In this document: one piece after another, positions 19,676-28,971 of the stretch
How the letters are laid out: every line of letters starts with the position of its first letter
Numbering within the stretch: the stretch's first letter is position 1
Made by a program: the position numbers and the translations under genes
The notes under the pieces: generated by a model
The model's database searches: none
Told to the model about the DNA's origin: nothing
What the model saw: only the letters and a program-made list of their open reading frames with translations
Origin: Actinoplanes cyaneus
GTDB lineage: Bacteria > Actinomycetota > Actinomycetes > Mycobacteriales > Micromonosporaceae
Length of the DNA: 64,000 nucleotides
Assembly (NCBI RefSeq): GCF_016862095.1
Contig: NZ_BOMH01000018.1
Location: 1 to 64,000 of the forward strand
Direction: 5' to 3'

Positions 19676-19760
19676 CGGCAGGGCAAGGCAGGCTGCTCTT
19701 TCCCTGACAGCAGAGCAAGGCAGGCTGCCCGTTCCCCGGCGGCAGAGCAGGGCAGGCCGG
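19669..19760. repeat. 32-bp tandem repeat, nearly three copies, starting on a stop codon
   Basis: Units begin at 19669, 19701 and 19733 (TCCCTGACGGCAGGGCAAGG... type). Units one and two carry TGA in the same place, and the first TGA is the flavin reductase stop. The array fills the gap between convergent genes. Confidence 0.85.
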
Positions 19761-19772
19761 CGCGGCCGCGGG

Positions 19773-21299
19773 TCAGCGGTCGTCGGCCGGGGTCGCGGTG
19801 ACGGGCCGGAGCAGGGCGGCGGTCGTTTCCTGGCGCAGATGCTCGGCCCAGCCCAGCGGGGTCGCGCCGAAGCGCCGGTCGCGCAACCCTGGGTCGGCCC
19901 CCAGGTCCAGGAGCAGCCGGGTGAGCGCCGGATCGCCGTTGCCGGCGCCGTGGTGCAGCGCGGTCTCCCACGGCTCTTCGACCGGCGCGTCGCCGCGCCC
20001 GTAGGCGTTGACGTCGAAACCGAGCTCCACCAGCAGGGGAATCGCCGCGGACAGCCCTCGGGCCGCGGCCCACACGACGAGGCCGGGACGGGTGCGGCGG
20101 GCCTCGGCCACGGCATCGGGATGGCCGGCGCAGACCCGGCCCAGCATGTGGCGATCGGCACGCAGCACCGCGGCGATCAGCTCCCGCACCGGGTCGGGAG
20201 CGGGCGGCTCGGCGCCCCGGGCGACGAGGTGGGCGGCGATCCCGGTCTCGCCGTTGAGCTCGGCCAGCTCGACCGGCGTGCGGCCGTCTCCGGGTGCCCA
20301 CGCGGGCCCGTCGCCCTCGAACGGTGAGCGGATGTCGACGCCGTGCTCGACCAGCAGCCGTACCCGGGCGGGCTGGTGGTGTTCGATCGCCCAGCGCAGC
20401 TGGGTTCGCAGCAGCCGCGCGGGCGGGTCGAGCTCGGGGATCCGGGTGTGCCAGGGACCGGCCCCGCCGGTGCCGAGGCCGTAGGCGAACAGCAGCTCCA
20501 GGTGGGCGTCGTCCGGGGTGAACATCGCGTTGTACAGGGCCTGCGCGTCGTTGGGGTCGGCGCCGGCGTCGAGCAGCAGCCGGCCCAGCGCCTGCCAGTG
20601 CGGGTGGCGGGGCTGATGCCGCGGACCCAGCTCGCCGAGGCCGATCACCCCGGTGAGCAGCGTGAACGGTGACGGCAGGGCATCGAAGAGGTAGCCCTCG
20701 TCCGGGTCGGCGCCGGCGTCGAGCAGGTGCCGCGCGACCGCGAGCACCTCCTCGGCCTGCGGCGCCGGGTCGAGTCGCGAGTAGGCGAGGTAGAACAGCG
20801 GCCGCCACCGGAACGGGCCGCCCCGTTCCACGGCCAGCCACGGCCGCGCGGCGAGCAGCCGGGCGACGTCATCGGGGCGGCCCGCCGCGGCGGCGGCCCA
20901 GATGTGGTTGGTGGTCAGGCCGGGATGCCGGGTGAGCACTTCCCGGGCCCGGGCCCGGCGCTCCGGCCCGTCCTCGCGTCCGTACGTCAGGCAGGCCAGG
21001 CGGCAGAACTCGTCGGCGGGGGCGGTGGCCGGGACGGCGCCGAGCCCGGTCTCCCAGCCGTGCTCGGCCACCGTGGCGAGGTATCGCCGGAGCCGGGGCC
21101 AGCTGGCGAACCCGTACTCCCGGGCGACGACCAGTTGCGCGGCGGCAAGGGGCGGGCCACCGGGAACCCCGCCGGGGAAGTGCTCGCCCAGCCGGGCCGT
21201 CGCGGCGGGGTCACCGGCCCGGGCGGATCGCTGCAGGGAACGGGCCTGCCTGCGGAAGTTGTCTAGGTCAGGGCGGTCGGGCATGTCCAGGACCGGCAC
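19773..21299 (-). CDS. Ankyrin-repeat protein
   Basis: 508 aa from GTG 21299, chosen because GAGAGGAG lies six bases upstream; ATG 21284 is an alternative. N-terminal region MPDRPDLDNFRRQARSLQRS matches the short helical domain often found before ankyrin repeats in actinobacteria. At least five ankyrin-type units follow, seen as ARHLLDAGADPDEGYLFDA, GRLLLDAGADPNDAQALYNA, VRLLVEHGVDIRSP, IPLLVELGFDVNAYG and TRLLLDLGADPGLRDRRFG. No signal peptide or catalytic domain. Role is protein binding; partners unknown. Confidence 0.8.
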   Translation of the reverse strand: MPVLDMPDRPDLDNFRRQARSLQRSARAGDPAATARLGEHFPGGVPGGPPLAAAQLVVAREYGFASWPRLRRYLATVAEHGWETGLGAVPATAPADEFCRLACLTYGREDGPERRARAREVLTRHPGLTTNHIWAAAAAGRPDDVARLLAARPWLAVERGGPFRWRPLFYLAYSRLDPAPQAEEVLAVARHLLDAGADPDEGYLFDALPSPFTLLTGVIGLGELGPRHQPRHPHWQALGRLLLDAGADPNDAQALYNAMFTPDDAHLELLFAYGLGTGGAGPWHTRIPELDPPARLLRTQLRWAIEHHQPARVRLLVEHGVDIRSPFEGDGPAWAPGDGRTPVELAELNGETGIAAHLVARGAEPPAPDPVRELIAAVLRADRHMLGRVCAGHPDAVAEARRTRPGLVVWAAARGLSAAIPLLVELGFDVNAYGRGDAPVEEPWETALHHGAGNGDPALTRLLLDLGADPGLRDRRFGATPLGWAEHLRQETTAALLRPVTATPADDR

Positions 21300-21490
21300 G
21301 ACGATCTCCTCTCGTCCGCCTGATGTCCGCTCGATCAGGCCGAAAGGAGAACGATGGTGGCCATGCCACAACCCCAGGCGGGCTGAGCCCGTTCCCGCGG
21401 ACCGGCGGCTTCCTGGCAGCCGCCGCCAGCTTAGCCCGTGTCCTGCCCGGCCCGGCGGCGCGCTCGTCGCCGGTGCGGTGATCGGGCCGG

Positions 21491-22642
21491 TCAGCCGCCG
21501 GCCAGCCGGAACTTCTTGCCGTCCGCCTTGAGCAGCAGGAACTTGGGCACCGTGCGCGTGCCGTCGGCGTTGAAGCTGACCGTCCCCGACAGGCCGGCAT
21601 GAGCGGTGGTGCTCAGCGCGGCCCGCAGGGCGTCGTGACCGGTGCTTCCGGCGCGTTTGATCGCGTCGACGGCGACCATCACCGCGTCGTAGGACTCGGC
21701 GCTCGACGGGCCCGGCGCGGCGCCGTAGGCCCGCTCGTAGCGCTGTGACCACTCGGCCAGCTCGGGCATGAACTCGGGAATGAGCAGCGCCGTGCCGTAG
21801 ACGTCCCGGCTCTGCCCCTCGCTCAGGTCGGCGAGCAGCGGGCCGTCCGTGGCGCCGTCCCCGACGACGATCCGTCCGCTGAAGCCCTTCGTCCGCAGAT
21901 CCTTGATCAGCTGGTTGGCCTCACCGTAGTAGCCGGTGTAGTAGACGGTGTCGGCCTTCGAGGCGATGACCGCCTGAGCGATCCGCTGGTAATCGGTGGC
22001 TCCCTGGCTCAGTTTCAGCTCACCGGCCACGGTCAGCTCGCCGGTGGCGCGGGCCCGTGCCGCAGTGGAGTCGGCCAGGGTGAGCGGGAAGCTGGTGCCG
22101 TCGTGGACGATCGACACCCGCTTGCCGCCGAGCCGTTTGATCCAGTCGACGGCGAACACCGCCTCCGCGGTGACCGTGCCGCAGATGAGGAAGACGCTGT
22201 CGTAGTGGGGCGCGATGAGGTCGGTCGAGTTCGCCTGCGCGATGACCATCGGCACCCCGGCGTCCCGGAAGATCTTCAGGGTGGGTACGACGGCGCTGCT
22301 GCAGTAACCACCGACCGACACCGCCACGTCCCGCTTCACCACGGCCTGGGCCGCCGTGACCGCGGTGCCCGGATCACACGCGTCGTCCTCGGCCACCAGC
22401 TCCACTTGTCGCCCGAGCACCCCGCCGACGGCGTTGACCTCGCTGACCGCGAGCCGGGCGCCGTTGAGCATGGACTCGCCGGTGTGGCTGCTGCGCCCGG
22501 TCAGCGGCAGCACGCCGGCCAGCCGGATCACGTTCGCGGACGGGGACGCGGCCGGCTCCGGGCCGCCGGAGCCCGAGCAGGCCGGCAGCCCGGCCAGCAC
22601 GACGAGGGCGGCGGCGAGCGCGAAGGGTCTGCGGGCACGCAC
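21491..22642 (-). CDS. Branched-chain amino acid-type solute-binding lipoprotein
   Basis: 383 aa from GTG 22642. Lipoprotein signal with lipobox LPAC (about residues 18-21) followed by SGSGG. The mature part is a type I periplasmic-binding fold of the LivJ/amide-binding group: IRLAGVLPLTGRSSHTGESM, GVLGRQVELVAEDDACDPGT, SVGGYCSSAVVPTLKIFRDA, DTVYYTGYYGEANQLIKDLR. It would bind an amino acid, amide or aromatic acid outside the membrane. No permease or ATPase genes accompany it. Its promoter region is shared with the divergent GGDEF-EAL gene, so a sensory role is possible (inference). Confidence 0.85.
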   Translation of the reverse strand: MRARRPFALAAALVVLAGLPACSGSGGPEPAASPSANVIRLAGVLPLTGRSSHTGESMLNGARLAVSEVNAVGGVLGRQVELVAEDDACDPGTAVTAAQAVVKRDVAVSVGGYCSSAVVPTLKIFRDAGVPMVIAQANSTDLIAPHYDSVFLICGTVTAEAVFAVDWIKRLGGKRVSIVHDGTSFPLTLADSTAARARATGELTVAGELKLSQGATDYQRIAQAVIASKADTVYYTGYYGEANQLIKDLRTKGFSGRIVVGDGATDGPLLADLSEGQSRDVYGTALLIPEFMPELAEWSQRYERAYGAAPGPSSAESYDAVMVAVDAIKRAGSTGHDALRAALSTTAHAGLSGTVSFNADGTRTVPKFLLLKADGKKFRLAGG

Positions 22643-22720
22643 ACCGGTCCGATCGACGCGATCCGCCCGGAACTGAACGGTTTTCCTTGGGCCGGTGCGG
22701 AAGCTGCCGAAACAGGGAAT

Positions 22721-24712
22721 GTGTTCGGGCGCATACGGGGCCGCAGCCTTCTGCCGACGGTGTCGCTTGCCGTCGTGCTCCTCGCCCTGGCCGGCTATGT
22801 CCTGCAGGGCACGATCGGCACCACCCGGGCCACGAAGCAGCAGAGCGCCGCCCTGATCGTGGACGAGAAGTTCACCGAGGCCCGGATCGCGGTCGCGATG
22901 CAGGAGGTGAACCTGCGCCACTACCAGGTCGAGCCGTCGGTCGCCGTGCTGAGCAGGTTCGAACAGGTGGCCGGAAGCGCCGAGCGCACCCTTGCGGAGC
23001 TGGCCGAGTCGGCGGACCAGCAGATCCGGCGGGACGCGCAGGCCCTGCTGACCGGGCAGATCGCCTACCGGCGGCTCGCCGAGCAACTGATCGCCAAGGT
23101 GGCCGACAGCGACCCCGGCTTCGCGCAGTTCGACCGGCTCGAGGTGACGCCGGCCTTCTACTCCCTGCAGAACGACGTGGACGACGTCGCCCGCTCGTAC
23201 CACGAGTACGCGCAGCGGCAGGTGACCCTGTTGCGGAACACGCAGGGCCGGCTGCTGGTGGGCACCGCGATCGGGTTCGGCGCCGGCCTGACGCTGGTGG
23301 CGATGATCATGCGGATGGTGCTGGGCTACCAGCGGCGCCTGGTCGAGCGGGCGGCGGACAGCCGGCACCAGGCCCTGCACGACCCGCTCACCGGCCTGCC
23401 CAACCGCGCGTTGTTCCAGCAGGACCTGCAGAAGGCGCTCGACCTGGCGGCCCGGGACGGCGGCCCGGCGGCACTGATGGTCATCGACCTGGACGGGTTC
23501 AAGGCGGTGAACGACACCATCGGTCATCACGCCGGCGACCAGGTGCTCATCGAGGCGGGCCGGCGGCTGTCCGGGCATGTAGCCGAGGCCGGTGTCGTCG
23601 CGCGCCTCGGCGGCGACGAGTTCGCGGTGCTGATCCCGGGCGTCAGCGGCCTGCCCGAGGCCGTCCGTCTCGCCGACCGGCTGGTGGCCGAGCTGAACCG
23701 CGACTTCCGGATCGAGGATCAGCTGGCCGCGATCGGCGCCAGCCTGGGGGTCGCCCTCAGCCCGGCGGACAGCGCCGACGTGTTGTTCCGGCACGCCGAC
23801 ACCGCCATGTACCGCGCCAAGCGCCGTGGTGGCGGGGTCGCCGTCTACGACCCGGGCACCGACGCCGACGCGCAGGACGACCGGATGCGGCTCTTCGCGG
23901 ACCTGCGGGTCCTGCTCGAGACCGGCGACCCGGACGGGCAGTTGCAACTCTGGTACCAGCCGCAGGTGCGGCTCGGCGACGGCAAGGTCACCGCGGTCGA
24001 GGCCCTGGTCCGGTGGCAGCACCCCACGCACGGGCTCGTGATGCCGGCCACGCTGCTCCCGGTCGCCGAGCGGGGCGGCCTGGAGACCGGGCTCACCTAC
24101 CACCTGCTGCGGGTCGCCGCCCGGCAGGCCGCGATCTGGCTGGCGTCGGGCTGGTCCTGCCGGGTCGCGGTGAACGTGTCGCCCGGTGCGCTCGGCGACG
24201 ACCGGTTCGCCGAGACCGTGCTCGCGACGATCGTGGCCGCGGGCCTGCCCGCCGAGCTGCTGTGCCTGGAGCTGACCGAGACCGGGATCATGGGCGACGC
24301 CGGCTCGGCGTTGCGGATGCTGCGCCGGGTCAGCGAGAGCGGCGTCGCCGTGTCGGTCGACGACTTCGGCACCGGGTTCTCCTCGCTGTTGCAACTGCGG
24401 GACGTGCCGGCCGACGAGTTGAAGATTGACGGGACGTTCGTCCGCAACCTCGCGGAGGGCACCCCGGACGCGATCATGGTCCGCAGCTCCACCGACCTGG
24501 GCCACAACCTGGGGCTGCGGGTGGTGGCCGAGGGCGTCGAGGACCTGCCGACCCTCGCCCGGCTGCGGGAGATGGGCTGCGATCACGCCCAGGGGTACGT
24601 GCTGAGCCACCCGGTTCCCGCCGCGGAGCTGCCGGAGGCCTGCCGCCGGGCCGAGGCGGTGGCCAGGTCCGCGACCACCCGGCCGGCCGTCACCGACGCA
24701 CCGCTGCGCTGA
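22721..24712 (+). CDS. Membrane GGDEF-EAL c-di-GMP turnover protein
   Basis: 663 aa, GTG 22721 after AGGGA. TM1 near residues 8-28 (LLPTVSLAVVLLALAGYVLQ), an extracellular helical domain (about 30-180), TM2 (about 185-205, LLVGTAIGFGAGLTLVAMIM). The GGDEF domain is intact (HDPLTGLPNRALFQQDLQ; GGDEF at about 296-300). The EAL domain is also intact (EAL at about 427; ELTETGIM; DDFGTGFSSL; LKIDGTFV; AEGVE). Both synthesis and hydrolysis of c-di-GMP are therefore possible from sequence. It probably converts an external signal into second-messenger change. The next + gene is unrelated. Confidence 0.88.
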   Translation: MFGRIRGRSLLPTVSLAVVLLALAGYVLQGTIGTTRATKQQSAALIVDEKFTEARIAVAMQEVNLRHYQVEPSVAVLSRFEQVAGSAERTLAELAESADQQIRRDAQALLTGQIAYRRLAEQLIAKVADSDPGFAQFDRLEVTPAFYSLQNDVDDVARSYHEYAQRQVTLLRNTQGRLLVGTAIGFGAGLTLVAMIMRMVLGYQRRLVERAADSRHQALHDPLTGLPNRALFQQDLQKALDLAARDGGPAALMVIDLDGFKAVNDTIGHHAGDQVLIEAGRRLSGHVAEAGVVARLGGDEFAVLIPGVSGLPEAVRLADRLVAELNRDFRIEDQLAAIGASLGVALSPADSADVLFRHADTAMYRAKRRGGGVAVYDPGTDADAQDDRMRLFADLRVLLETGDPDGQLQLWYQPQVRLGDGKVTAVEALVRWQHPTHGLVMPATLLPVAERGGLETGLTYHLLRVAARQAAIWLASGWSCRVAVNVSPGALGDDRFAETVLATIVAAGLPAELLCLELTETGIMGDAGSALRMLRRVSESGVAVSVDDFGTGFSSLLQLRDVPADELKIDGTFVRNLAEGTPDAIMVRSSTDLGHNLGLRVVAEGVEDLPTLARLREMGCDHAQGYVLSHPVPAAELPEACRRAEAVARSATTRPAVTDAPLR

Positions 24713-24742
24713 GGGATCCGGGCGGCGCGGTCCCGGCCGGGA

Positions 24743-25654
24743 TCAGCGCGTCAGGTGCTCGTGCGCCCACCGGTCGAACGAGGTGAGCGGAACACCCAGG
24801 GCCCGGGCGAACTCCGGGCGGGCCGGCTGCCCGGCCACGTTCATCAACTCCATCGGCAGGCCCGCATAGGGCGGCATGCCCGCGGCGAGCGCCTCGCTCT
24901 CGGTCATGTCGGGTGCCGTGAGCGGGACACCGAGGGCGTCCGACAGGGTGTCGGCGATCGCGGTCATCGGCAGGTAGTCGCTCGCCAGCTCGAGCTCGAC
25001 CCGATGGAACCGCCGGGGATGGGCCACGGCCTCGGCGACCACCGCGCCGATGTCGTCGACCGCGACGAGGGACAGCCGGGTCGACGGCCGCAGGACGGTG
25101 ACGATGCCGCCGGCTGCGCCACGGGGCAGCAGGTAGGCCGCGGAGAGCAGGAAGTTCTCCATGAAGAAGGCGGGTCTTATCAAGGTCCACACCGAGAAAC
25201 CCGCTTCCCGTACGCGATCCTCGACGCCCGCCTTGGCCGCGTAGTACGGCTCCAGGGGCGCCCACCGGCCGGTGTCGTGACCGGGCGCCGTGGCGAGCTG
25301 GTCCAGGCCGGACACCGACGAGTGCACGAACTGTGGCACCCCGGCGGCGCTAGCGGCCTCGACCAGGTTGATGCCCTGACGCAGCTCGCCGCCGAAGTCG
25401 TACGCCCCGTCGCGGACCTCGGGCATCTGGACGGAGAAGACGGCCCGGACGCCGTCCACCGCCGCCGCCAGGGACGCGCGGTCGCGCAGGTCGCCGGTCA
25501 CCAGTTCGGCGCCGAGAGCGGCGACGGCTTTCGCCTTGGGGGTGTGCGGGTCGCGGACCAAGGCCCGTACGGCAAGGCCCGCCGTCAGCAGTTTGCGGGT
25601 GACCGCGCCACCTTGCTGCCCGGTGGCGCCGGCGACGAGAACGGGGTCGGACAT
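24743..25654 (-). CDS. NmrA-family NAD(P)-binding protein
   Basis: 303 aa from ATG 25654, behind GAGGAG seven bases upstream. Rossmann glycine motif VLVAGATGQQGGAV at the N-terminus, LVRDPHTPKAKAVAALGAEL (NADP-preference loop), and HSSVSGLDQLATA, lacking the SDR Tyr-x3-Lys but with YYAAKAGVED nearby. Related to NmrA/HSCARG-like reductases and redox sensors. It is divergent from a TetR gene with a 21-bp palindrome between them, so it is probably a TetR-controlled reductase. Confidence 0.85.
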   Translation of the reverse strand: MSDPVLVAGATGQQGGAVTRKLLTAGLAVRALVRDPHTPKAKAVAALGAELVTGDLRDRASLAAAVDGVRAVFSVQMPEVRDGAYDFGGELRQGINLVEAASAAGVPQFVHSSVSGLDQLATAPGHDTGRWAPLEPYYAAKAGVEDRVREAGFSVWTLIRPAFFMENFLLSAAYLLPRGAAGGIVTVLRPSTRLSLVAVDDIGAVVAEAVAHPRRFHRVELELASDYLPMTAIADTLSDALGVPLTAPDMTESEALAAGMPPYAGLPMELMNVAGQPARPEFARALGVPLTSFDRWAHEHLTR

Positions 25655-25674
25655 CGGTGTGCTCCTCGGCAACT

Positions 25675-25695
25675 AAACGGCGTGGCCCGCCGTTT
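25675..25695. promoter_or_regulatory. TetR-type operator palindrome
   Basis: AAACGGCG and CGCCGTTT are exact inverted arms around TGGCC, between divergent NmrA (start 25654) and TetR (start 25750) genes. A further half-site (ACGGCG) lies 15 bases downstream. Confidence 0.6.
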
Positions 25696-25749
25696 CTTGC
25701 GGGTTAAGATACGGCGGACCCCGCCACTTAGCAACCCCGAGGAGAACCG

Positions 25750-26319
25750 ATGGCCGGCCAGCGCGCGGATGCCCGCCGCAACTACGAACTGCTGCTGGCG
25801 GTGGCGTCCCGGGCGATAGCCGAGCAGGGCGCCGACGCGTCCCTGGAACAGATCGCCCGCACCGCGGGGGTCGGCTCCGGCACCGTGCGGCGGCACTTCC
25901 CCACCCGGCACGCGCTGCTCGCGGCGGTCTTCCAGGACCGGACCGAGCTGCTCGCCGGCCGAGCCCGGGAACTCGCCGGCCGGCCGGACAGCCGCGCCGC
26001 GCTGCTGGAGTGGCTCGACGCCGTGCTGTCGTTCGCCACGACCAGCCGCGGCCTGGCCGAGGCGCTGCACCGCGACCATGTCGCCGATCCCGCCGACGTG
26101 CACGAGCACTGCGCCACCGCCCGCCTGACGGAGGCCGGCCGTCCCCTGGTCGATCGGGCGGCGGCCGAGGGCGCGCTGGCCCCGGACGTCACCGTCACCG
26201 ACCTGCTGTCACTGGTCACCGGCATCGCCCTGACCACCGAGCACCACCCGGACGCCGCCGCCGAGGCGAGCCGGCTGCTCGGTCTCACCATCGCCGGGAT
26301 CAGCCCGGGCCGACCATGA
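25750..26319 (+). CDS. TetR/AcrR-family regulator
   Basis: 189 aa, ATG after GAGGAG. N-terminal HTH (about 8-55) with QGADASLEQIARTAGVGSGT and VRRHFPTRHALLAAVFQDR. The C-terminal ligand domain is helical (LLEWLDAVLSFATTSRGLAE). It is divergent from the NmrA gene and most likely represses it and itself through the palindrome at 25675-25695. Ligand unknown. Confidence 0.88.
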   Translation: MAGQRADARRNYELLLAVASRAIAEQGADASLEQIARTAGVGSGTVRRHFPTRHALLAAVFQDRTELLAGRARELAGRPDSRAALLEWLDAVLSFATTSRGLAEALHRDHVADPADVHEHCATARLTEAGRPLVDRAAAEGALAPDVTVTDLLSLVTGIALTTEHHPDAAAEASRLLGLTIAGISPGRP

Positions 26320-26353
26320 TCGAGCCGGTCCGACGAGTCGTAGTGTTTCCGGT

Positions 26354-27217
26354 ATGGCACAACGACTGGTCAGCGTCTGGCAACCGTTCTTCCTCGGCAG
26401 CGAGAGCCCGGAGGCGGCCCTCGACGCCGCGATCGAGCTGGAGAAGCTCGGTTACTCCCGGCTGTGGTTCTCGGCCGGCTTCGGCGAGAACATCCCGTCC
26501 CGTTTCCGCGAGCTCCTGGACGGCACCGAGCGCATCGGGATCGCCCCGGGCATCGTCTCCATCTGGCATTCCTCGCCGGCCGAGGTGGCGGCTTTCGCCC
26601 GGGAGGCCGAGCGGGATCACCCCGGCCGGTTCCTGCTCGGCCTCGGCGCCAGCCACGCCGTGCTGGTCGAGAACGACGGCACCGACTACCGCCGGCCGTA
26701 CTCGAAGATGGTCTCCTACCTCGACGGCCTCGACGCGGCAGGGCTCGACGCCGGGCAACGGATCCTGGCCGCGCTCGGCCCGCGGATGCTGGAGCTCTCC
26801 CGCGACCGGTCCGCCGGCGCCCACCCCTACTTCGTCCCGGCCGAGCACACCGCCGAGGCGCGGGTGGCGCTCGGGCCCGACCGGCTGCTCGCCCCCGAGG
26901 TCGCTGTGGTCCTGGAGGCCGACGCCACCGCCGCGCGCGCCGTCGCCCGGCAGTACACGGCGGGATACCTGACGCTGCCGAACTACACCAACAACCTGCG
27001 CCGCTTCGGGTGGACCGACGAGGACTTCGCCGGCGGCGGCAGCGACCGCCTCGTCGACGCAATCATCCCCTGGGGTACGGCCGAGCAGGTCGCCGCCGGG
27101 CTGGAGAAGCACTTCCAGGCGGGTGCGGACGAGGTGGCCGTCCAGGTGCTCAACGGCGGCGACGCGTCGAGTTTCCCGGCCGAGGCGTTCCGCGCCCTCG
27201 CCGCCGTCCTGATCTGA
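26354..27217 (+). CDS. LLM-class F420-dependent oxidoreductase
   Basis: 287 aa. Luciferase-like barrel typical of the actinobacterial F420 subgroup: ELEKLGYSRLWFSAGFGENI, ERIGIAPGIVSIWHSSPAEV, HPGRFLLGLGASHAVLVE, the bulge LAALGPRMLELSRD, GAHPYFVPAEHTAEAR, and the final ADEVAVQVLNGG. Use of coenzyme F420 is known for close relatives; the substrate is not predictable. It begins 34 bp after the TetR gene and may be co-transcribed with it. Confidence 0.82.
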   Translation: MAQRLVSVWQPFFLGSESPEAALDAAIELEKLGYSRLWFSAGFGENIPSRFRELLDGTERIGIAPGIVSIWHSSPAEVAAFAREAERDHPGRFLLGLGASHAVLVENDGTDYRRPYSKMVSYLDGLDAAGLDAGQRILAALGPRMLELSRDRSAGAHPYFVPAEHTAEARVALGPDRLLAPEVAVVLEADATAARAVARQYTAGYLTLPNYTNNLRRFGWTDEDFAGGGSDRLVDAIIPWGTAEQVAAGLEKHFQAGADEVAVQVLNGGDASSFPAEAFRALAAVLI

Positions 27218-27300
27218 CGTCGCACGGATCGCCGCCGGGCCGTGACGCGAGACCGGCCGGCGCGGGGACGACAGGCGCGGGGACGGTTATCGTCGGGGTC

Positions 27301-28971
27301 GTGCCCCCGCTGACGGTCGCTTTCGCCGCCCCGCATCCGGCTGCCGCCGACGCCGCCCGCGCCGTGGTCGCGGCCGGCGGCAACGCCCTCGACGCGGCGC
27401 TGGCCGGCGCGGCGGCGCTGACCGTGGCGTACCCGCATCAGTGTTCGATCGGTGGCGACCTGGTCGCGATCGTCCGTCCCGCCGGCGCGGCGCCGCGCGC
27501 GGTGCTGTCCATCGGGGCCGCGGCGGCGGCCGTCGACGTGGCGGCGCTGCGCGCGGCCGGGCCGCTCGCCGACCCTACGGACAGCGGCGAACAACTCGGG
27601 CCGCGGATGCCGTTCGAGGGCCCGCAGACCGTGACCGTGCCCGGCGTGGTCGCCGGCTGGGCGGCGATCGCCGGGCTCGGCGCCCGCCTGCCCCTGGCCG
27701 AGCTGCTCGCCCCGGCCCGCGCGCTGGCCGCCGATGGCGTGCCGGTCAGCGCCGGTCTGCGGCGGGCCGTCCTCGGGCGACTCGACGGCGTCCGCGCCGA
27801 CCCCGGCCTGTCCGCCCTGCTGCTCGACCGCGCCGGGGAGCCGGTCGGCACGCTGGTCCAGCCGGCGCTCGCGGCCAGCCTCGACCTGCTCGCCGGCGAC
27901 TGGCGCTCGTTCTACTCCGGGCGCCTGGCCCAGCGGCTGGTGGCGGGGCTCGCCCGGCTGGGCATCCCCCTGTCGGCAGGGGATCTCGCGGCGCACCGGG
28001 CCGAGATCACCGACCCGCTGACCAGGGTGATCGACGGGGTCACGTGGCACGCCGCGCCGCCGCCGGTGCAGGGCGCCACGTTCCTGGCCGTCGCCGGCTC
28101 CCCGGCGCTGCTGGCCGATGCGCGCCGCGCTCAGCTCGCCCGCAACGTGCTGCTCGGTGACCCGCGCACCGGGCCGGTCGACCTGGACGGGCTGCTCCTG
28201 CGCAACCCGGTCACCGGCGCGGAGCGCACCGGACCGGTCGCCCCGGACGGGCAGGTGCGGCGCGATCCGGTCGCCGGCGCTGAGGTGGAGAGCACCGGCC
28301 CCCAGCCGGGCAGGGCGGAGAGCACCGGCCCACGGCCGCCCCGGGCGGAGAGCACCGGCCCACGGCCGCCCCGGGCCGAGAGCACCGGCCCACGGCCCGG
28401 CGGGGACACCGTGGCGGTGACCGCGGTCGACTCCGGCGGCACCGCTGTCACGCTGATCCAGAGCGTCTTCGGGAGCTTCGGGTCGGGCCTGCTGGAGCCG
28501 GGCACCGGCATCGTCCTGCACAACCGCGGTTCGTCGTTCAGCCTCGACCCCTCGCACCCGGGGCGGCTGGCGCCGGGTGTGCGTCCACCGCACACGCTGT
28601 GCCCGGCCCTCGCCGTCGGCGCGGACACCGTGGTGGCGCTGGGTTGCCAGGGCGGGCGCTCACAGCCGTGGATTCTCGCGCAGGTCGCCGCGGACGCGCT
28701 CGTCTCGCCGCGCCTCGACGAGGTGCTTGCGCGGCCGCGCTGGGTGATCGGGGCCGAGGAGATCGACCGCCGGGTGGCGACGCTGCTGCTGGAGCCGGGC
28801 ACGCCGGGCGCGGCCGGCCTCGCGTCCACGGCGGCCGGGCTGGGGCTGGCCGTGGAGACCACCGGAGGCCGTCACGACGACGCCGGGCACGTGCAGGTGG
28901 CCCGCCTCAGCGGCGGGGTCCTGGCCGCGGCGAGCGACCCGCGCGCGGACGGGCAGGCGATCGTCACGTGA
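27301..28971 (+). CDS. Gamma-glutamyltransferase-like N-terminal nucleophile hydrolase
   Basis: About 556 aa from GTG 27301; the start is a best guess. Large-subunit features: AVVAAGGNALDAALAGAAAL, PHQCSIGGDLVAIV, and GVVAGWAAI. The autoprocessing Thr is about residue 370 in GGDTVAVTAVDSGG, where the usual T-T-H-x-S is T-V-A-V-T. Small-subunit motifs follow: FGSGLLEPGTGIVLHNRGSS, PPHTLCPALAV and GCQGGRSQPW. Just before the cleavage site sit four 10-residue repeats (ESTGPxPxRA, about 330-369). No signal peptide is visible, so a cytoplasmic acylase or GGT-like role is possible. It should be made as one chain and cleaved into two. Confidence 0.82.
   Translation: MPPLTVAFAAPHPAAADAARAVVAAGGNALDAALAGAAALTVAYPHQCSIGGDLVAIVRPAGAAPRAVLSIGAAAAAVDVAALRAAGPLADPTDSGEQLGPRMPFEGPQTVTVPGVVAGWAAIAGLGARLPLAELLAPARALAADGVPVSAGLRRAVLGRLDGVRADPGLSALLLDRAGEPVGTLVQPALAASLDLLAGDWRSFYSGRLAQRLVAGLARLGIPLSAGDLAAHRAEITDPLTRVIDGVTWHAAPPPVQGATFLAVAGSPALLADARRAQLARNVLLGDPRTGPVDLDGLLLRNPVTGAERTGPVAPDGQVRRDPVAGAEVESTGPQPGRAESTGPRPPRAESTGPRPPRAESTGPRPGGDTVAVTAVDSGGTAVTLIQSVFGSFGSGLLEPGTGIVLHNRGSSFSLDPSHPGRLAPGVRPPHTLCPALAVGADTVVALGCQGGRSQPWILAQVAADALVSPRLDEVLARPRWVIGAEEIDRRVATLLLEPGTPGAAGLASTAAGLGLAVETTGGRHDDAGHVQVARLSGGVLAAASDPRADGQAIVT
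28288..28407 (+). repeat. 30-bp coding minisatellite, four copies, in the GGT-like gene
   Basis: Units start at 28288, 28318, 28348 and 28378 with GAGAGCACCGGCCC. The period keeps the reading frame and encodes ESTGPxPxRA. The array ends at the base before the proposed nucleophile Thr codon. Confidence 0.9.
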
